Positions 8,450-17,136 of a stretch of 64,000 nt of DNA are shown here, piece by piece. The stretch is taken from contig CAZIIM010000001.1 in assembly GCA_964539305.1 (NCBI GenBank), forward strand, positions 62,001 to 126,000. Reading direction: 5' to 3'. Source of the stretch: CAZNUM01 sp964539305. Its GTDB lineage: Bacteria > Fidelibacterota > Marinisomatia > Marinisomatales > TCS55. Made by a program: the position numbers and the translations under genes. Within the stretch, counting starts at the first letter, position 1. The number at the start of each line of letters is the position of its first letter. The notes beneath the pieces are model-generated. The model saw nothing but the letters and a program-made list of their open reading frames with translations. It was not told where the DNA came from and did not search any database.

Positions 8450-9305
8450 AGACCACTTCCTCCTCTTGAATTTTCCCGATCGATTTTATTTTTTCCAGCA
8501 CCTCTTCAATCACGTCATCGGGAGTCGAAGCGCCAGCCGACACACCGACCAATTCGGCCCGTTTCAGCCAGGCTGGATCAATGTCTTCCGCTCCTGTCAC
8601 CTGGTACGAATTCGGGTTGCGGGCTTTCGCCAGTGCCGTCAATCGTTTGGAATTGGCACTGGTGAAGGAACCAATAATAATCATGACATCACAACGGGCA
8701 GCCAAATCCTTCAACTGTTCCTGATTCCGTTTGGTGGGAAAACAAATGGTATTGACAAAGTGCAGATCAAAAACCTTGGTCATTAAAATAGAAATTATCT
8801 TCTGCACATTTTCTATCGTCTGGGTGGATTGACTTACGACACCTGCTCGTTTCATCTTTCTGAGTGCCCGTGCTTCCGCCTCCGTGGCAACAACAATTGG
8901 TTTCTTAACCTGACTGGCGATACCTACGACTTCATCATGACCATGGTCACCAATAATGATAATTGAGCGTCCCTCTTCCTCCAACTTTTTCACTTCGGCA
9001 TGGATTTCCAGAACCAGGGGGCAGGTGGCATCGACAATATTCAATCCTTTGGCTTTTGCCTGTGCCCAAACGGGGTTACTGGTGCCGTGTGCTCGGAATA
9101 AGATCGGTTTTCCCTTTGGTACATCATCCAGATCCTTCACAACCTTGGCACCGACCTTTTCCAAATCATCCACCACTTTCTCATTGTGCACAATATGACC
9201 CAGCATGTAGACCTGTCCGTACTGATTCGCCGTTTCGTAGGCCAGATTCACCGCATCCCGAACGCCAAAACAGTATCCCGCATCCTTTGCCAGAATAATC
9301 TTCAC
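8442..9305 (-). CDS. ispH: 4-hydroxy-3-methylbut-2-enyl diphosphate reductase
   Basis: Last enzyme of the MEP pathway, a [4Fe-4S] protein converting HMBPP to isopentenyl and dimethylallyl diphosphate. The three cluster cysteines are visible: C12 (GYCFGV), the one in VDATCPLV near residue 96, and the one in NTICFPT near 187. Length 287 is typical. The start is GTG (9305), overlapping the nrnA stop in a GTGA arrangement. With dxs in the same run, the first and last steps of the pathway are co-transcribed. Confidence 0.95.
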   Translation of the reverse strand: MKIILAKDAGYCFGVRDAVNLAYETANQYGQVYMLGHIVHNEKVVDDLEKVGAKVVKDLDDVPKGKPILFRAHGTSNPVWAQAKAKGLNIVDATCPLVLEIHAEVKKLEEEGRSIIIIGDHGHDEVVGIASQVKKPIVVATEAEARALRKMKRAGVVSQSTQTIENVQKIISILMTKVFDLHFVNTICFPTKRNQEQLKDLAARCDVMIIIGSFTSANSKRLTALAKARNPNSYQVTGAEDIDPAWLKRAELVGVSAGASTPDDVIEEVLEKIKSIGKIQEEEVVYG

Positions 9306-10461
9306 TGGATCTGTCCGTTCTGCTTGGCCATGGAGCGGTTGATCTGTTTGAGAACGTCGGGTAAAACATCTTCCAGTTTTCTGTCAATTACGGCTCCAGC
9401 GGCAAACTTGTGACCACCGCCCCCGAAAGCTTTCGCTGTGTCATTGATAACGTATTTCCCTTTCGAACGCAAATTAATCCGGCAGGAATCCGGGTCTCGT
9501 TCAAACAGCATCAGAGCCACTTCAACACCACGTATCGTTCGAACAAAATCCGTGAAACCGTTCACATCCTCCCGGCTGGCACCCGCTGCCTTCAACAAAT
9601 TCTGATCAATAATGAACCATGCCAGCTCCCCCCCATGGTCAAAATGAAGATTATCCAAAACTTTTCCCAGAAGGCGTACCCGGCTGCGGGATCGGGTCTC
9701 GTATACGTGCTGATATACTTTTGANNNNNNNNNNNNNNNNNNNNNNNNNNNNNNNNNNNNNNNNNNNNNNNNNNNNNNNNNNNNNNNNNNNNNNNNNNNN
9801 NNNNNNNNNNNNNNNNNNNNNNNNGAAGGCGTACCCGGCTGCGGGATCGGGTCTCGTATACGTGCTGATATACTTTTGATGTATTAACACCGGCCTTAAT
9901 ACAGGCGATAGCAATTTCATGACATTTCACATTCGTATTATTGTAGCGGAAAGAGCCTGTGTCGGTCAATACGGCAGTATAAATACCCTCAAACATATCC
10001 TTAGTCGGCGTCACACCGATAAATTGAAAATAATCATAAAGCATTTCACCGGTGGCCGCAGCCTGGGTATCAATAACGTTCTCAACAAAACGAACATCTC
10101 CCATGTCAGGATGGTGATCAATATTGACGATCGGGACATTCGATTTGACCAGGTTATCCCCAATCAGTCGTAACCGTCTGAAATCACCCACATCAAAGAT
10201 GAGCGCCAGATCAGCATCCTGTAACCAGGAATCATGACTCTCCGGATTGTACTGTTCAAACATGTTTCCCTTATCCAGGAATTGGTACTCTTCCGGTAAT
10301 TTTGAAACCTGAATAATCCGGACGTTCTTTCCCAGAGATTTAAAATAATGAAACATGGCGGCCGAACATCCAAGTCCATCGCCGTCCGGATTTTCATGGG
10401 TGGAAAGCAGAATAGATCCTGCTTCCAGAATTTTGTCATGGATAGGTTTCCAATCAATCAT
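9302..10461 (-). CDS. nrnA: DHH/DHHA1 phosphoesterase, NrnA-type oligoribonuclease/pAp phosphatase (interrupted by assembly gap)
   Basis: Degrades nanoRNAs and/or 3'-phosphoadenosine 5'-phosphate with Mn2+. The N-terminal DHH domain has NIDHHPDMGD and DVGDFRRL; the C-terminal DHHA1 domain has GGGGHKFAAGAV. The gene is split by 100 Ns (9725-9824) flanked by identical 55-bp copies. Removing one copy plus the Ns (155 bp) joins the halves in frame, giving YETRSRSRVRLLGKVLDNL across the joint and a protein of 334 residues, a normal length for the family. The break is therefore an assembly artefact and not a pseudogene. The stop overlaps ispH. Confidence 0.9.
9670..9724. repeat. 55-bp direct repeat, copy 1 (contig end)
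   Basis: These 55 bases are identical to 9825-9879 on the other side of the N run. Exact identity ending precisely at the Ns points to a shared k-mer-length contig overlap left unmerged during scaffolding, not to a biological repeat. Confidence 0.95.
9725..9824. other. assembly gap of exactly 100 Ns
   Basis: A run of 100 N characters, the conventional placeholder for a gap of unknown size. It falls inside nrnA. Reading-frame continuity after collapsing the flanking duplication suggests that no sequence is missing. Confidence 0.99.
9825..9879. repeat. 55-bp direct repeat, copy 2 (contig start)
   Basis: Second copy of the sequence at 9670-9724, beginning at the first base after the Ns. Only one copy belongs in the real nrnA gene, since the encoded protein reads continuously when the copies are merged. 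Confidence 0.95.
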
Positions 10462-10532
10462 AAGATTCTCAAGACCTTAAATTTAGGTCTATTCTTCGAA
10501 TTTATTCTACACTATCGCCGTAGCCGGGTCTA

Positions 10533-11078
10533 CTACTGAGGATTCTTCTTCCATTGGGTCTCGCGGGTACCCAATATTCCCTGGTGGCACCGGGCTAATA
10601 CGAATAAAAAATCCGATAAACGGTTCAAATACGGAATCCAGTTCCTGGTGTTCTCCCCCGCTTCTTTCAAGGTAACCGCCAACCGCTCGGTGCGACGACA
10701 AACCGTACGGGCCAGGTGAAGCCGGGTGGTAAACTCGTCGCCCGTTGGCAGAATGAACTCTTTCAACGGAGGTAATGATGCGTTCAAACGGGCGATTTCT
10801 TCTTCCAGAACATGGGTGCGATCCTCTTTCAGAAGCATCGATTTGCTGTCCGGCAGGGAGCACTCCCCCCCTATATTAAACAAATCCTGTTGAATCGATT
10901 CCAGAATGGGGTCCCATTCGGTGTAATTCAGGGCTCTTAAAAAACCGATGAAACTGTTCAATTCATCCACCGTCCCCAGGAAATGCATCCTGGGATCTGA
11001 TTTTGAAACCCGTTTTCCGTCTCCCAGGCCTGTTTCTCCCTGGTCGCCGGTTTTGGTAGTAACCTTGGAAATCCGCAT
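10533..11078 (-). CDS. cob(I)alamin adenosyltransferase, PduO type
   Basis: Adenosylates cob(I)alamin with ATP to make coenzyme B12. The N-terminal ATP-binding stretch TKTGDQGETGLGDGKRV (8-24) and the arginine-rich RTVCRRTERLAV segment (about 124-135) are signatures of the trimeric PduO/ATR class. Length 181 is typical. The gene follows nhaD in a TGATG overlap and precedes nrnA by about 70 bp. Its likely client is the methylmalonyl-CoA mutase at 62-1720; the B12 import genes at 54.6-59.8 kb would provide substrate. Confidence 0.93.
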   Translation of the reverse strand: MRISKVTTKTGDQGETGLGDGKRVSKSDPRMHFLGTVDELNSFIGFLRALNYTEWDPILESIQQDLFNIGGECSLPDSKSMLLKEDRTHVLEEEIARLNASLPPLKEFILPTGDEFTTRLHLARTVCRRTERLAVTLKEAGENTRNWIPYLNRLSDFLFVLARCHQGILGTRETQWKKNPQ

Positions 11079-12508
11079 CAGAAAAACAGAAAACTAAGGG
11101 CGATGTACAGAGGAACCAATATGGGAAGAGACCACTTGAATAAATAGCCGAAGAAAGAAGGCATTTTTATTCCGGACGATTCTGAAATAGACTTAACCAT
11201 GAAATTTGGGGCATTCCCAATATAGGTATTGGCTCCCATGAAAACAGCACCGGCAGAAATGGCGACCAACGTATAGTGGAGTTCATTCATCAGAACAGCC
11301 GGGTCTCCCCCTGCCGTATTGAAAAAGACCAGATAGGTTGGGGCATTATCCAGAAAACTGGAAAGAATCCCCGTGGCCCAGAAATACATGTAATTCAACG
11401 GATTCCCCCCGTCCGAAACTGAATTGATCACGACCGACAGGGCCCCTTCCGTTCCCGCTCTCAGAATCGCAATGGCAGGAATAATGGTTACAAAGATGCC
11501 GCCGAAAAGCTTAGCCACTTCTATAATGGGAAACCAGGTATAGGAATTGCCTTCCCGGATCGCTTTGGGAGTTATTTTCCAGCTAATGATCGTCAGCAGA
11601 ATCAGAAGAATGTCCCGCGTAATATCCTGCAAATCCAGTTCAACGTGGTAAACGTGGACAAGAATTTTTGAATGCCAGACACCGCTGATTAATACAGAGA
11701 TAACAACCCCTGCCAGTAAAAAGAGATTCTGAACCCCCAGGATTTTTAATTTCACTTTTTCCTCCTCCGGCGGTGGAGGTTCTTTACGGTGGTAAAATGA
11801 ATCCAGGAAAAAGAAAATAATCAACAGGATACTGGCCATAAAAATCATGGGTAAAAACATGGATTTGGTCGTCCAGAAGAAATCAATCCCTTTTAAAAAG
11901 CCCAGAAACAGGGGTGGATCACCCAGAGGTGTGAGTGACCCGCCAATATTCGCTACCAGAAAAATGAAGAAAACAATAATATGAATTTTATGTTCCCGAT
12001 CTTTATTGGCCCGAATCAAGGGTCGGATTAACAGCATGGCCGCCCCGGTGGTCCCCATCCAGCTGGCAAGAACGGTACCGATGAACAGCATGGTTGTATT
12101 CGCCAAGGATGTACCTACCAATGTTCCCGTCAACTGCACACCGCCGGATATGGTAAACAGGGCTAATAAGAGTAAAATAAAAGGTAAATATTCGGTCAGA
12201 AAGACGTGGGATAGCTGGTAGAGCGTCATCTGCCAGTTGGTTTTTATTAAGAAGGGGATGATAAATGAAATTCCCCAGAAAAAGGAAATTTTTCCGTAGT
12301 GCTGATGCCAAAAATGAGGCGCCAACAGGGGGAAAACAGCAATCGATAATAAAATACCAACAAAGGGAATGATCCAGAATATGGAAAGTAAACTGCCATC
12401 CAAATGGAGGGAACTTCCTTCACTACTTGCCAGTAATAACTGTGGAAGCAACAGAATAAAACATATTATTCCGCCTTTGACACCAGTCCGTATTGATTTC
12501 TTAACCAT
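11078..12508 (-). CDS. nhaD: NhaD-type Na+/H+ antiporter
   Basis: Inner-membrane antiporter expected to exchange Na+ for H+. The 476-residue chain has a cleavable-looking N-terminal hydrophobic segment (about 13-27) and roughly a dozen further membrane segments. Family landmarks include GGSLTPLGDPPLFLGFLKG, SSFLDNAPTYLVFFNTAGG and GANTYIGNAPNFMVKSI, the discontinuous ion-site helices of the NhaD/ion-transporter superfamily. It heads a minus-strand run and lies a few hundred bases from the sodium-pumping NQR operon, so a role in sodium cycling is a fair inference. Confidence 0.92.
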   Translation of the reverse strand: MVKKSIRTGVKGGIICFILLLPQLLLASSEGSSLHLDGSLLSIFWIIPFVGILLSIAVFPLLAPHFWHQHYGKISFFWGISFIIPFLIKTNWQMTLYQLSHVFLTEYLPFILLLLALFTISGGVQLTGTLVGTSLANTTMLFIGTVLASWMGTTGAAMLLIRPLIRANKDREHKIHIIVFFIFLVANIGGSLTPLGDPPLFLGFLKGIDFFWTTKSMFLPMIFMASILLIIFFFLDSFYHRKEPPPPEEEKVKLKILGVQNLFLLAGVVISVLISGVWHSKILVHVYHVELDLQDITRDILLILLTIISWKITPKAIREGNSYTWFPIIEVAKLFGGIFVTIIPAIAILRAGTEGALSVVINSVSDGGNPLNYMYFWATGILSSFLDNAPTYLVFFNTAGGDPAVLMNELHYTLVAISAGAVFMGANTYIGNAPNFMVKSISESSGIKMPSFFGYLFKWSLPILVPLYIALSFLFF

Positions 12509-12680
12509 GATTAATCGGCTTAAACAGGTGATGATGAATCACAAATTAAGGGAATATTAATAATGACAACCATAGGAATCATTGATTTACTTGTCCTTTT
12601 CGAGACAACTAAATCAATACCAGCAGACGTAAATTTCAACCAGGTTTCATAATGCATAACAGAAAGATGAACAATCAGTG

Positions 12681-12899
12681 ATGAATATTATTCTGGCCAT
12701 CCTGGTGATGGGAATTGCCGTATTCGGTTTGGCAGTGGGCGTCATGTTTAATCATAAACCGCTTCGCGGATCCTGCGGCGGGATTAAGAACCTCACGGCG
12801 AACGGAGTTGAAATATCCTGCCCCACCTGCGGTGGTGACACGGAACAATGTGAAAACCGTCAGTTCCTATTTGATCAATTGAAAACGGAGGATAGTTAG
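12681..12899 (+). CDS. nqrM: Na+-NQR maturation protein NqrM (DUF539)
   Basis: Small membrane-anchored factor needed for maturation of Na+-NQR, thought to deliver iron for the cluster between NqrD and NqrE. The 72-residue chain has one N-terminal transmembrane helix (3-22), the family motif VMFNHKPLRGSCGG (21-34) and four cysteines, C32, C47, C50 and C57. I chose the ATG at 12681; a GTG immediately before it is also possible. In many bacteria nqrM follows apbE on the same strand. Here it is on the opposite strand, convergent with apbE and overlapping it by 4 bp. Confidence 0.88.
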   Translation: MNIILAILVMGIAVFGLAVGVMFNHKPLRGSCGGIKNLTANGVEISCPTCGGDTEQCENRQFLFDQLKTEDS

Positions 12900-13972
12900 A
12901 TTGCCGGATCTGGGTTCAGGTTCATACCTGAACTTTTTGCTGTCGTAAATTTTCCATCTCCCCCGCGAATAATCCAATAACCTTCATAGCCGTCCAGAGC
13001 TTCAATCAGTTCCAAGCCCTCCGTCGGATCTAGAATCATCAAAGCCGTAGCCAAAGCATCCGCATCGGTACAGTTGGGAGCGGTAACGGTCACCGAAGCT
13101 ACGCCCGAGTCGGCTGGATATCCCGTAATCGGATTCAGGATATGGCTATACGTACGCCCTTGATACTCAAAATAATTTCGGTAATCCCCGGAAGTGGCCA
13201 TGGCCTGATCACTGATGGGAATAATGGCCGATAAATTTTGTCCCGGTGCGCTTCCTTTCACCGGGGTATCAATCCCGATTGACCAGGGTTTCTCCGGAGC
13301 TTTCGTTCCCCTGGTCCGGATTTCCCCTCCGATTTCAACCAGAAAATGGTTCAAGCCTAAATGTTGGAGGTAGAAAAATACCTGGTCCACCCCCCAACCC
13401 TTGGCAATCGCCCCCAGATCCAAAGATTGATCCGCATAATCCTTTAATAACCGGGAATTTTTCAGGTCAACAACCGGCAGGTGAATTTTCTTCAATGCCC
13501 CTAAAACGGCCTCGCTGTCCGGAGGAGACCAGGTATCGGATTTCTCATGGGGGCCAAATCCCCAAACTTCCAGTAGAGGCATAATGGCAATATTTAAGGC
13601 ACCCCGAGTGAGCTCATACCACTGTTCCGCCCGCTGGACAACTGTTAGAAACCCGGGGGAGACAGGAACGGCACTCCCCGGCACGGCCCGATTATACTGG
13701 GAAACCTGACTATCAGGAATATAAGTGGACATCTCCCGGTTTACTTCCACCAGGACCGAGTCCACACCTGCCTTCACATTCAAAGGATCAAACGAAGGGC
13801 TATCCTGAGGTACCCATTTCACGGTATACGTCGTCCCCATGGTGAAACCGTGAATTTCCTGCAATTTTGGCTCCTGGGCACAACCGGATAGCACCATGAA
13901 GACAATAAAGCCCAACGGCAGTTGGGCTTTGAATCGGCTTGATAAGAGGGTGCTATTAGCCAAATTTATCAT
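12896..13972 (-). CDS. apbE: FAD:protein FMN transferase ApbE, lipoprotein
   Basis: Covalently attaches FMN to threonines of NqrB and NqrC. The N-terminus has a hydrophobic segment and lipobox LSGC with C31, so it is an outward-facing lipoprotein. The catalytic region contains HGFTMGTTYTVKW (41-53), DLGAIAKGWGVD and the C-terminal TDADALATALM. I prefer the ATG at 13972 over the upstream TTG (13978). It overlaps the end of nqrF by 17 bp and is the last gene of the nqr operon. Both target proteins carry the expected acceptor motif (SGAT). Confidence 0.95.
   Translation of the reverse strand: MINLANSTLLSSRFKAQLPLGFIVFMVLSGCAQEPKLQEIHGFTMGTTYTVKWVPQDSPSFDPLNVKAGVDSVLVEVNREMSTYIPDSQVSQYNRAVPGSAVPVSPGFLTVVQRAEQWYELTRGALNIAIMPLLEVWGFGPHEKSDTWSPPDSEAVLGALKKIHLPVVDLKNSRLLKDYADQSLDLGAIAKGWGVDQVFFYLQHLGLNHFLVEIGGEIRTRGTKAPEKPWSIGIDTPVKGSAPGQNLSAIIPISDQAMATSGDYRNYFEYQGRTYSHILNPITGYPADSGVASVTVTAPNCTDADALATALMILDPTEGLELIEALDGYEGYWIIRGGDGKFTTAKSSGMNLNPDPAI
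12914..12938 (+). terminator. intrinsic terminator for nqrM, lying inside apbE
   Basis: Fifteen bases after the nqrM stop, a perfect 8-bp inverted repeat (GTTCAGGT, loop TCAT, ACCTGAAC) is followed by five Ts on the plus strand. This is the shape of a rho-independent terminator, although the stem is only 50% GC. On the minus strand the same bases code for the final residues of ApbE. Confidence 0.65.
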
Positions 13973-15185
13973 AGGCAATCATCTCCGGTTCCACACCTAA
14001 ATCGTAGAGCATTTTGTCTACCGCATCGATCATCATGGGTGGCCCGCACATATAATACTCAATTTCGGTGGGGTCTTCATGGTGGTTCAAATAAGAGTCC
14101 AACACCACCTGGTGGATGAAGCCAACCGGCCCTTCCCAGTGATCCTCCGGGAGCGGTTCAGACAGAGCTACGGTATAGGAGAAATTGGGAAATTCCTTTG
14201 CCAGGGCCAAAAATTCCTCGTGATAAAACATCTCCCGAACGGAGCGGGCACCGTAAAAATAGGAAATTTTCCGGGTGGTACGTTTTGTCTTCAATAAATC
14301 AAAAATATGGCTGCGCATGGGCGCCATTCCTGCACCGCCGCCGATGTAGACCATTTCCCGGTCCGTATCCTTGGCAAAAAATTCTCCGTAGGGACCGGAG
14401 ATCGTTACCTTATCCCCTGGCTTGAGATTAAAAATGTAGGAGGAAGCAATCCCCGGCGGAACTTCATTCCACAGTTTTGGCGGCGGCGTGGCAATCCGGA
14501 CATTCAACATGACAATATTCCCTTCAGCAGGATGATTCGCCATGGAATAAGCCCGGAAACAGGCTTCATCATTATTAGCCACCAGATCCCAGATGTTGTA
14601 TTTATCCCAGTCCGGATGATATTCCTTTTCAATATCGAACTCAGTAAACCGAAGATTGTGGTATTCAGGAATATCGATTTGAATATAACCCCCGGCCTTG
14701 AAATTCAGATTTTCCCCCGGAGGAAGTTCGAGAATCAATTCTTTAATAAAAGTAGCCACATTCCGATTTGACTTAACACTGCAAACGTATTTTTTAATGC
14801 TGAAAATTTCATCCGCCACCCGAATCTTCATGTCTTCCTTGACCTTGACCTGACAGGCCAGCCGCCAGTGATCCAGGGCCATTTTCCGGTTAATGTGCCC
14901 GGTTTCCGTGGGCAGGATTTGTCCCCCTCCTTCAAAGATCTGACATTTACACATGGCGCAGGTGCCTCCGCCTCCACAGGCAGAGGGTAAAAATATCTGC
15001 TCCCCCGCCAGAGTGGAAAGGAGCGTAGAACCGGGGCGGGCGTGGATTACTTTTCCACCATTTTCATTAATCTTTATGGTGACATCTCCCTGGGGCAAGA
15101 GTTTATTTTCAGCGAAATTGAGGATATTCACTAAAATCAGGATCACCCCCGTAAAAACCACTACCGCCAGGACGACAGAGATCAT
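13956..15185 (-). CDS. nqrF: Na+-NQR subunit F (NADH dehydrogenase, 2Fe-2S and FAD)
   Basis: Entry point for electrons from NADH. An N-terminal membrane anchor (about 2-22) is followed by a plant-type 2Fe-2S domain with C70, C76, C79 and C111. A ferredoxin reductase module follows, with FAD motif RAYSMAN, GPYGEFFAKD and the NADH-binding YIGGGAGMAPMRSH, and the C-terminal YMCGPPMMIDAV. Length 409 matches the family. The complete NADH module shows that NQR here can accept NADH, in contrast to the neighbouring complex I. Confidence 0.97.
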   Translation of the reverse strand: MISVVLAVVVFTGVILILVNILNFAENKLLPQGDVTIKINENGGKVIHARPGSTLLSTLAGEQIFLPSACGGGGTCAMCKCQIFEGGGQILPTETGHINRKMALDHWRLACQVKVKEDMKIRVADEIFSIKKYVCSVKSNRNVATFIKELILELPPGENLNFKAGGYIQIDIPEYHNLRFTEFDIEKEYHPDWDKYNIWDLVANNDEACFRAYSMANHPAEGNIVMLNVRIATPPPKLWNEVPPGIASSYIFNLKPGDKVTISGPYGEFFAKDTDREMVYIGGGAGMAPMRSHIFDLLKTKRTTRKISYFYGARSVREMFYHEEFLALAKEFPNFSYTVALSEPLPEDHWEGPVGFIHQVVLDSYLNHHEDPTEIEYYMCGPPMMIDAVDKMLYDLGVEPEMIAYDKFG

Positions 15186-15186
15186 A

Positions 15187-15798
15187 TCAAAGATTTATCC
15201 CCGAAAAGGCCATAAAGGCCATGGAAAGTAAACCGGTTAACAACATGGTGATCCCCAATCCGCGCAGTTTGGAGGGTACATTGGAATACCTTAAACGATA
15301 TCGGATAGCCGCCATGGAGACGATGGCCAGGAACCATCCCAGACCGGATCCAAACCCGAACACCGTCGATTCCATCAAGGTATAATTCCGTTCCACCAGG
15401 AACAGGGAAACCCCCAGAATGGCACAGTTCACAGCAATCAGCGGTAAGAAAATTCCCAGATTGTAATACAGTTTTGGTGAAAAGCGATCCAACACCATTT
15501 CCACCAGTTGGACCATCGCTGCAATGACGGCGATGAAGACAATGTAGTTGAGAAAGCTTAAATCCGTGTGTGGTAGACCGGCCCATTCCAGTGCCCCCCG
15601 TTCCAGGAAGAAATGGTGGATCAGCCAGTTCACGGGAGAAGTAATGGTTAAGACAAAGGTTACAGCCAGACCCAGGCCGATGGATGTATCCACCCGTTTG
15701 GAAATAGCCAGGAATGAGCACATCCCCAGGAAGTAGGCCAGCAGAATATTTTCAATGAAGATTGCTTTGGTGGCGAGACTGATATAATGTTCCAGCAT
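15187..15798 (-). CDS. nqrE: Na+-NQR subunit E
   Basis: Membrane subunit that, together with NqrD, forms the inverted-topology half-channel of the sodium pump and holds the intramembrane iron centre. About six hydrophobic helices are seen, with family text such as IFIENILLAYFLGMCSFLA near the N-terminus. I chose the ATG at 15798 (203 residues); the frame extends 15 codons upstream into nqrD, but that part is not family-like. It follows nqrD after 1 bp. Confidence 0.95.
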   Translation of the reverse strand: MLEHYISLATKAIFIENILLAYFLGMCSFLAISKRVDTSIGLGLAVTFVLTITSPVNWLIHHFFLERGALEWAGLPHTDLSFLNYIVFIAVIAAMVQLVEMVLDRFSPKLYYNLGIFLPLIAVNCAILGVSLFLVERNYTLMESTVFGFGSGLGWFLAIVSMAAIRYRLRYSNVPSKLRGLGITMLLTGLLSMAFMAFSGINL

Positions 15799-15799
15799 T

Positions 15800-16426
15800 C
15801 TATTCTTCCTCAATCTTCCATAATATCCGTTGGACCCACACAATCAGCCCCAGAATGATAAACGCCCCGGGAGATAGGACCATCAAACCCAGATTTTCAT
15901 AACCTGCATCGTAAAAAGACTGGGGAATCACCTGTAAACCGTAGATACTGCCGCTTCCCAGCAATTCGCGGAAAAAGGCCACCACCACCAGGATGATGCC
16001 ATAACCCAATCCATTACCCAGCCCGTCCAGGAAGGATTTCCCAGGCGGATTCTGCATGGCATAGGCTTCAGCCCGGCCCATAACAATACAATTAGTAATA
16101 ATCAGACCGACAAATACAGATAACTGTTTACTGATATCGTACATGAACGCTTTAAGGAGCTGGTCTGCAATAATCACCAGGGAAGCAATCACGGATAATT
16201 GAACAATAATCCGGACTTTATTGGGAATGTAGGTTCTTAAGGCAGCTATAATCAAATTGGACAGGGATACGACTGCTGCAACCGCCAGTGCCATGACGAT
16301 GGCCGTATCCATTTTAACCGTTACCGCAAGTGCCGAACAGATCCCCAGTACCTGGATGGCAATGGGGTTATTGCTCATCAGAGGGTCGGTAAAAGCTTGC
16401 CTGGATTTTTTATCCAGCAGCGCCAT
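15800..16426 (-). CDS. nqrD: Na+-NQR subunit D
   Basis: Integral membrane partner of NqrE, with about six helices in 208 residues. Recognised by the N-terminal DPLMSNNPIAIQVLGICSAL and the central GLIITNCIVMGRAEAYAMQN, which contains a cysteine of the type that coordinates the NqrDE iron. It overlaps the nqrC stop by a single base. Confidence 0.95.
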   Translation of the reverse strand: MALLDKKSRQAFTDPLMSNNPIAIQVLGICSALAVTVKMDTAIVMALAVAAVVSLSNLIIAALRTYIPNKVRIIVQLSVIASLVIIADQLLKAFMYDISKQLSVFVGLIITNCIVMGRAEAYAMQNPPGKSFLDGLGNGLGYGIILVVVAFFRELLGSGSIYGLQVIPQSFYDAGYENLGLMVLSPGAFIILGLIVWVQRILWKIEEE

Positions 16427-17136
16427 CAGGCTCCGGCTCCTGAGCGTATCTTTCTAAAATAGGGTTCATAAACTTCCAAATTAGCTTTGAGAAATTTCGT
16501 CACCCCTTTTCCGGTCATGGTCGCTCCGGAAATCCCGTCAACCTGGTGGTAGGCTTCCGGAGACGATTCATCCACATGACCTTTAATCACCTGGATGCTG
16601 ACCAATTGTCCCTGGTCATCCACAAATCTTTTCCCGATAAAATTTTTCTGGAACCACTCTTTTTCCACTTCCCCACCCAGGCCCGGTGTTTCACCGTGTT
16701 TGTAAAAAGTGATCCCTTTTACGGTTCTCCCATCCGGTTCAACTGCAAAATAACCGTATAGGGTTGACCACAACCCTTTTCCAGAGATGGGGATAGCATA
16801 TCCTTCCACCTTGCCATCGGAATGTTTAATGAAAACCGGATGTAAATGCAGGTCCTCATCCGGATTCAAGTCCTCCGGTTTCATTCCTTCCTGGACCTTT
16901 CCGGAATCATCGATGACGATTCCCTGAATATTTTGATTAAAGATTGTTTTAATATCGGCACTGCTCCACTCAGGTTGCGGTGCAATTCCCAGGGCGTGAA
17001 GAATATGCTTTTTAATATCCATTTCTTCATTCAAATCCTGCCGGTCCTTTAATGCGGTAGACGCCAGGGCCAGTAAGATCCCCAATATGATGGTGACGAC
17101 CGATGTAAATACCAGGGTATAGGTATTACTGCGCAT
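16426..17136 (-). CDS. nqrC: Na+-NQR subunit C (covalent FMN)
   Basis: Periplasmic-side flavoprotein subunit with one N-terminal membrane helix (about 7-26). The FMN attachment motif is DGISGATMTG, with T206 as acceptor. I chose the ATG at 17136 (236 residues), which overlaps nqrB by 11 bp; the longer frame to 17184 adds residues that do not look like an NqrC start. Modification depends on the apbE gene at the end of the operon. Confidence 0.95.
   Translation of the reverse strand: MRSNTYTLVFTSVVTIILGILLALASTALKDRQDLNEEMDIKKHILHALGIAPQPEWSSADIKTIFNQNIQGIVIDDSGKVQEGMKPEDLNPDEDLHLHPVFIKHSDGKVEGYAIPISGKGLWSTLYGYFAVEPDGRTVKGITFYKHGETPGLGGEVEKEWFQKNFIGKRFVDDQGQLVSIQVIKGHVDESSPEAYHQVDGISGATMTGKGVTKFLKANLEVYEPYFRKIRSGAGA

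Noticed and set aside
8256..8786. 176-codon plus-strand frame
   Set aside because: Lies across pdxS and ispH, which have all catalytic residues on the other strand; no ribosome-binding site or family pattern.
9670..9879. Direct repeat as a transposition target site or recombination product
   Set aside because: The copies end exactly at the Ns and the merged gene reads through. It is an assembly overlap.
9592..10461. Open frame running through the N run as a 289-residue protein
   Set aside because: It exists only because Ns are read as unknown residues; the bases left of the gap belong to a different frame. Collapsing the duplicated 55 bp gives a proper NrnA.
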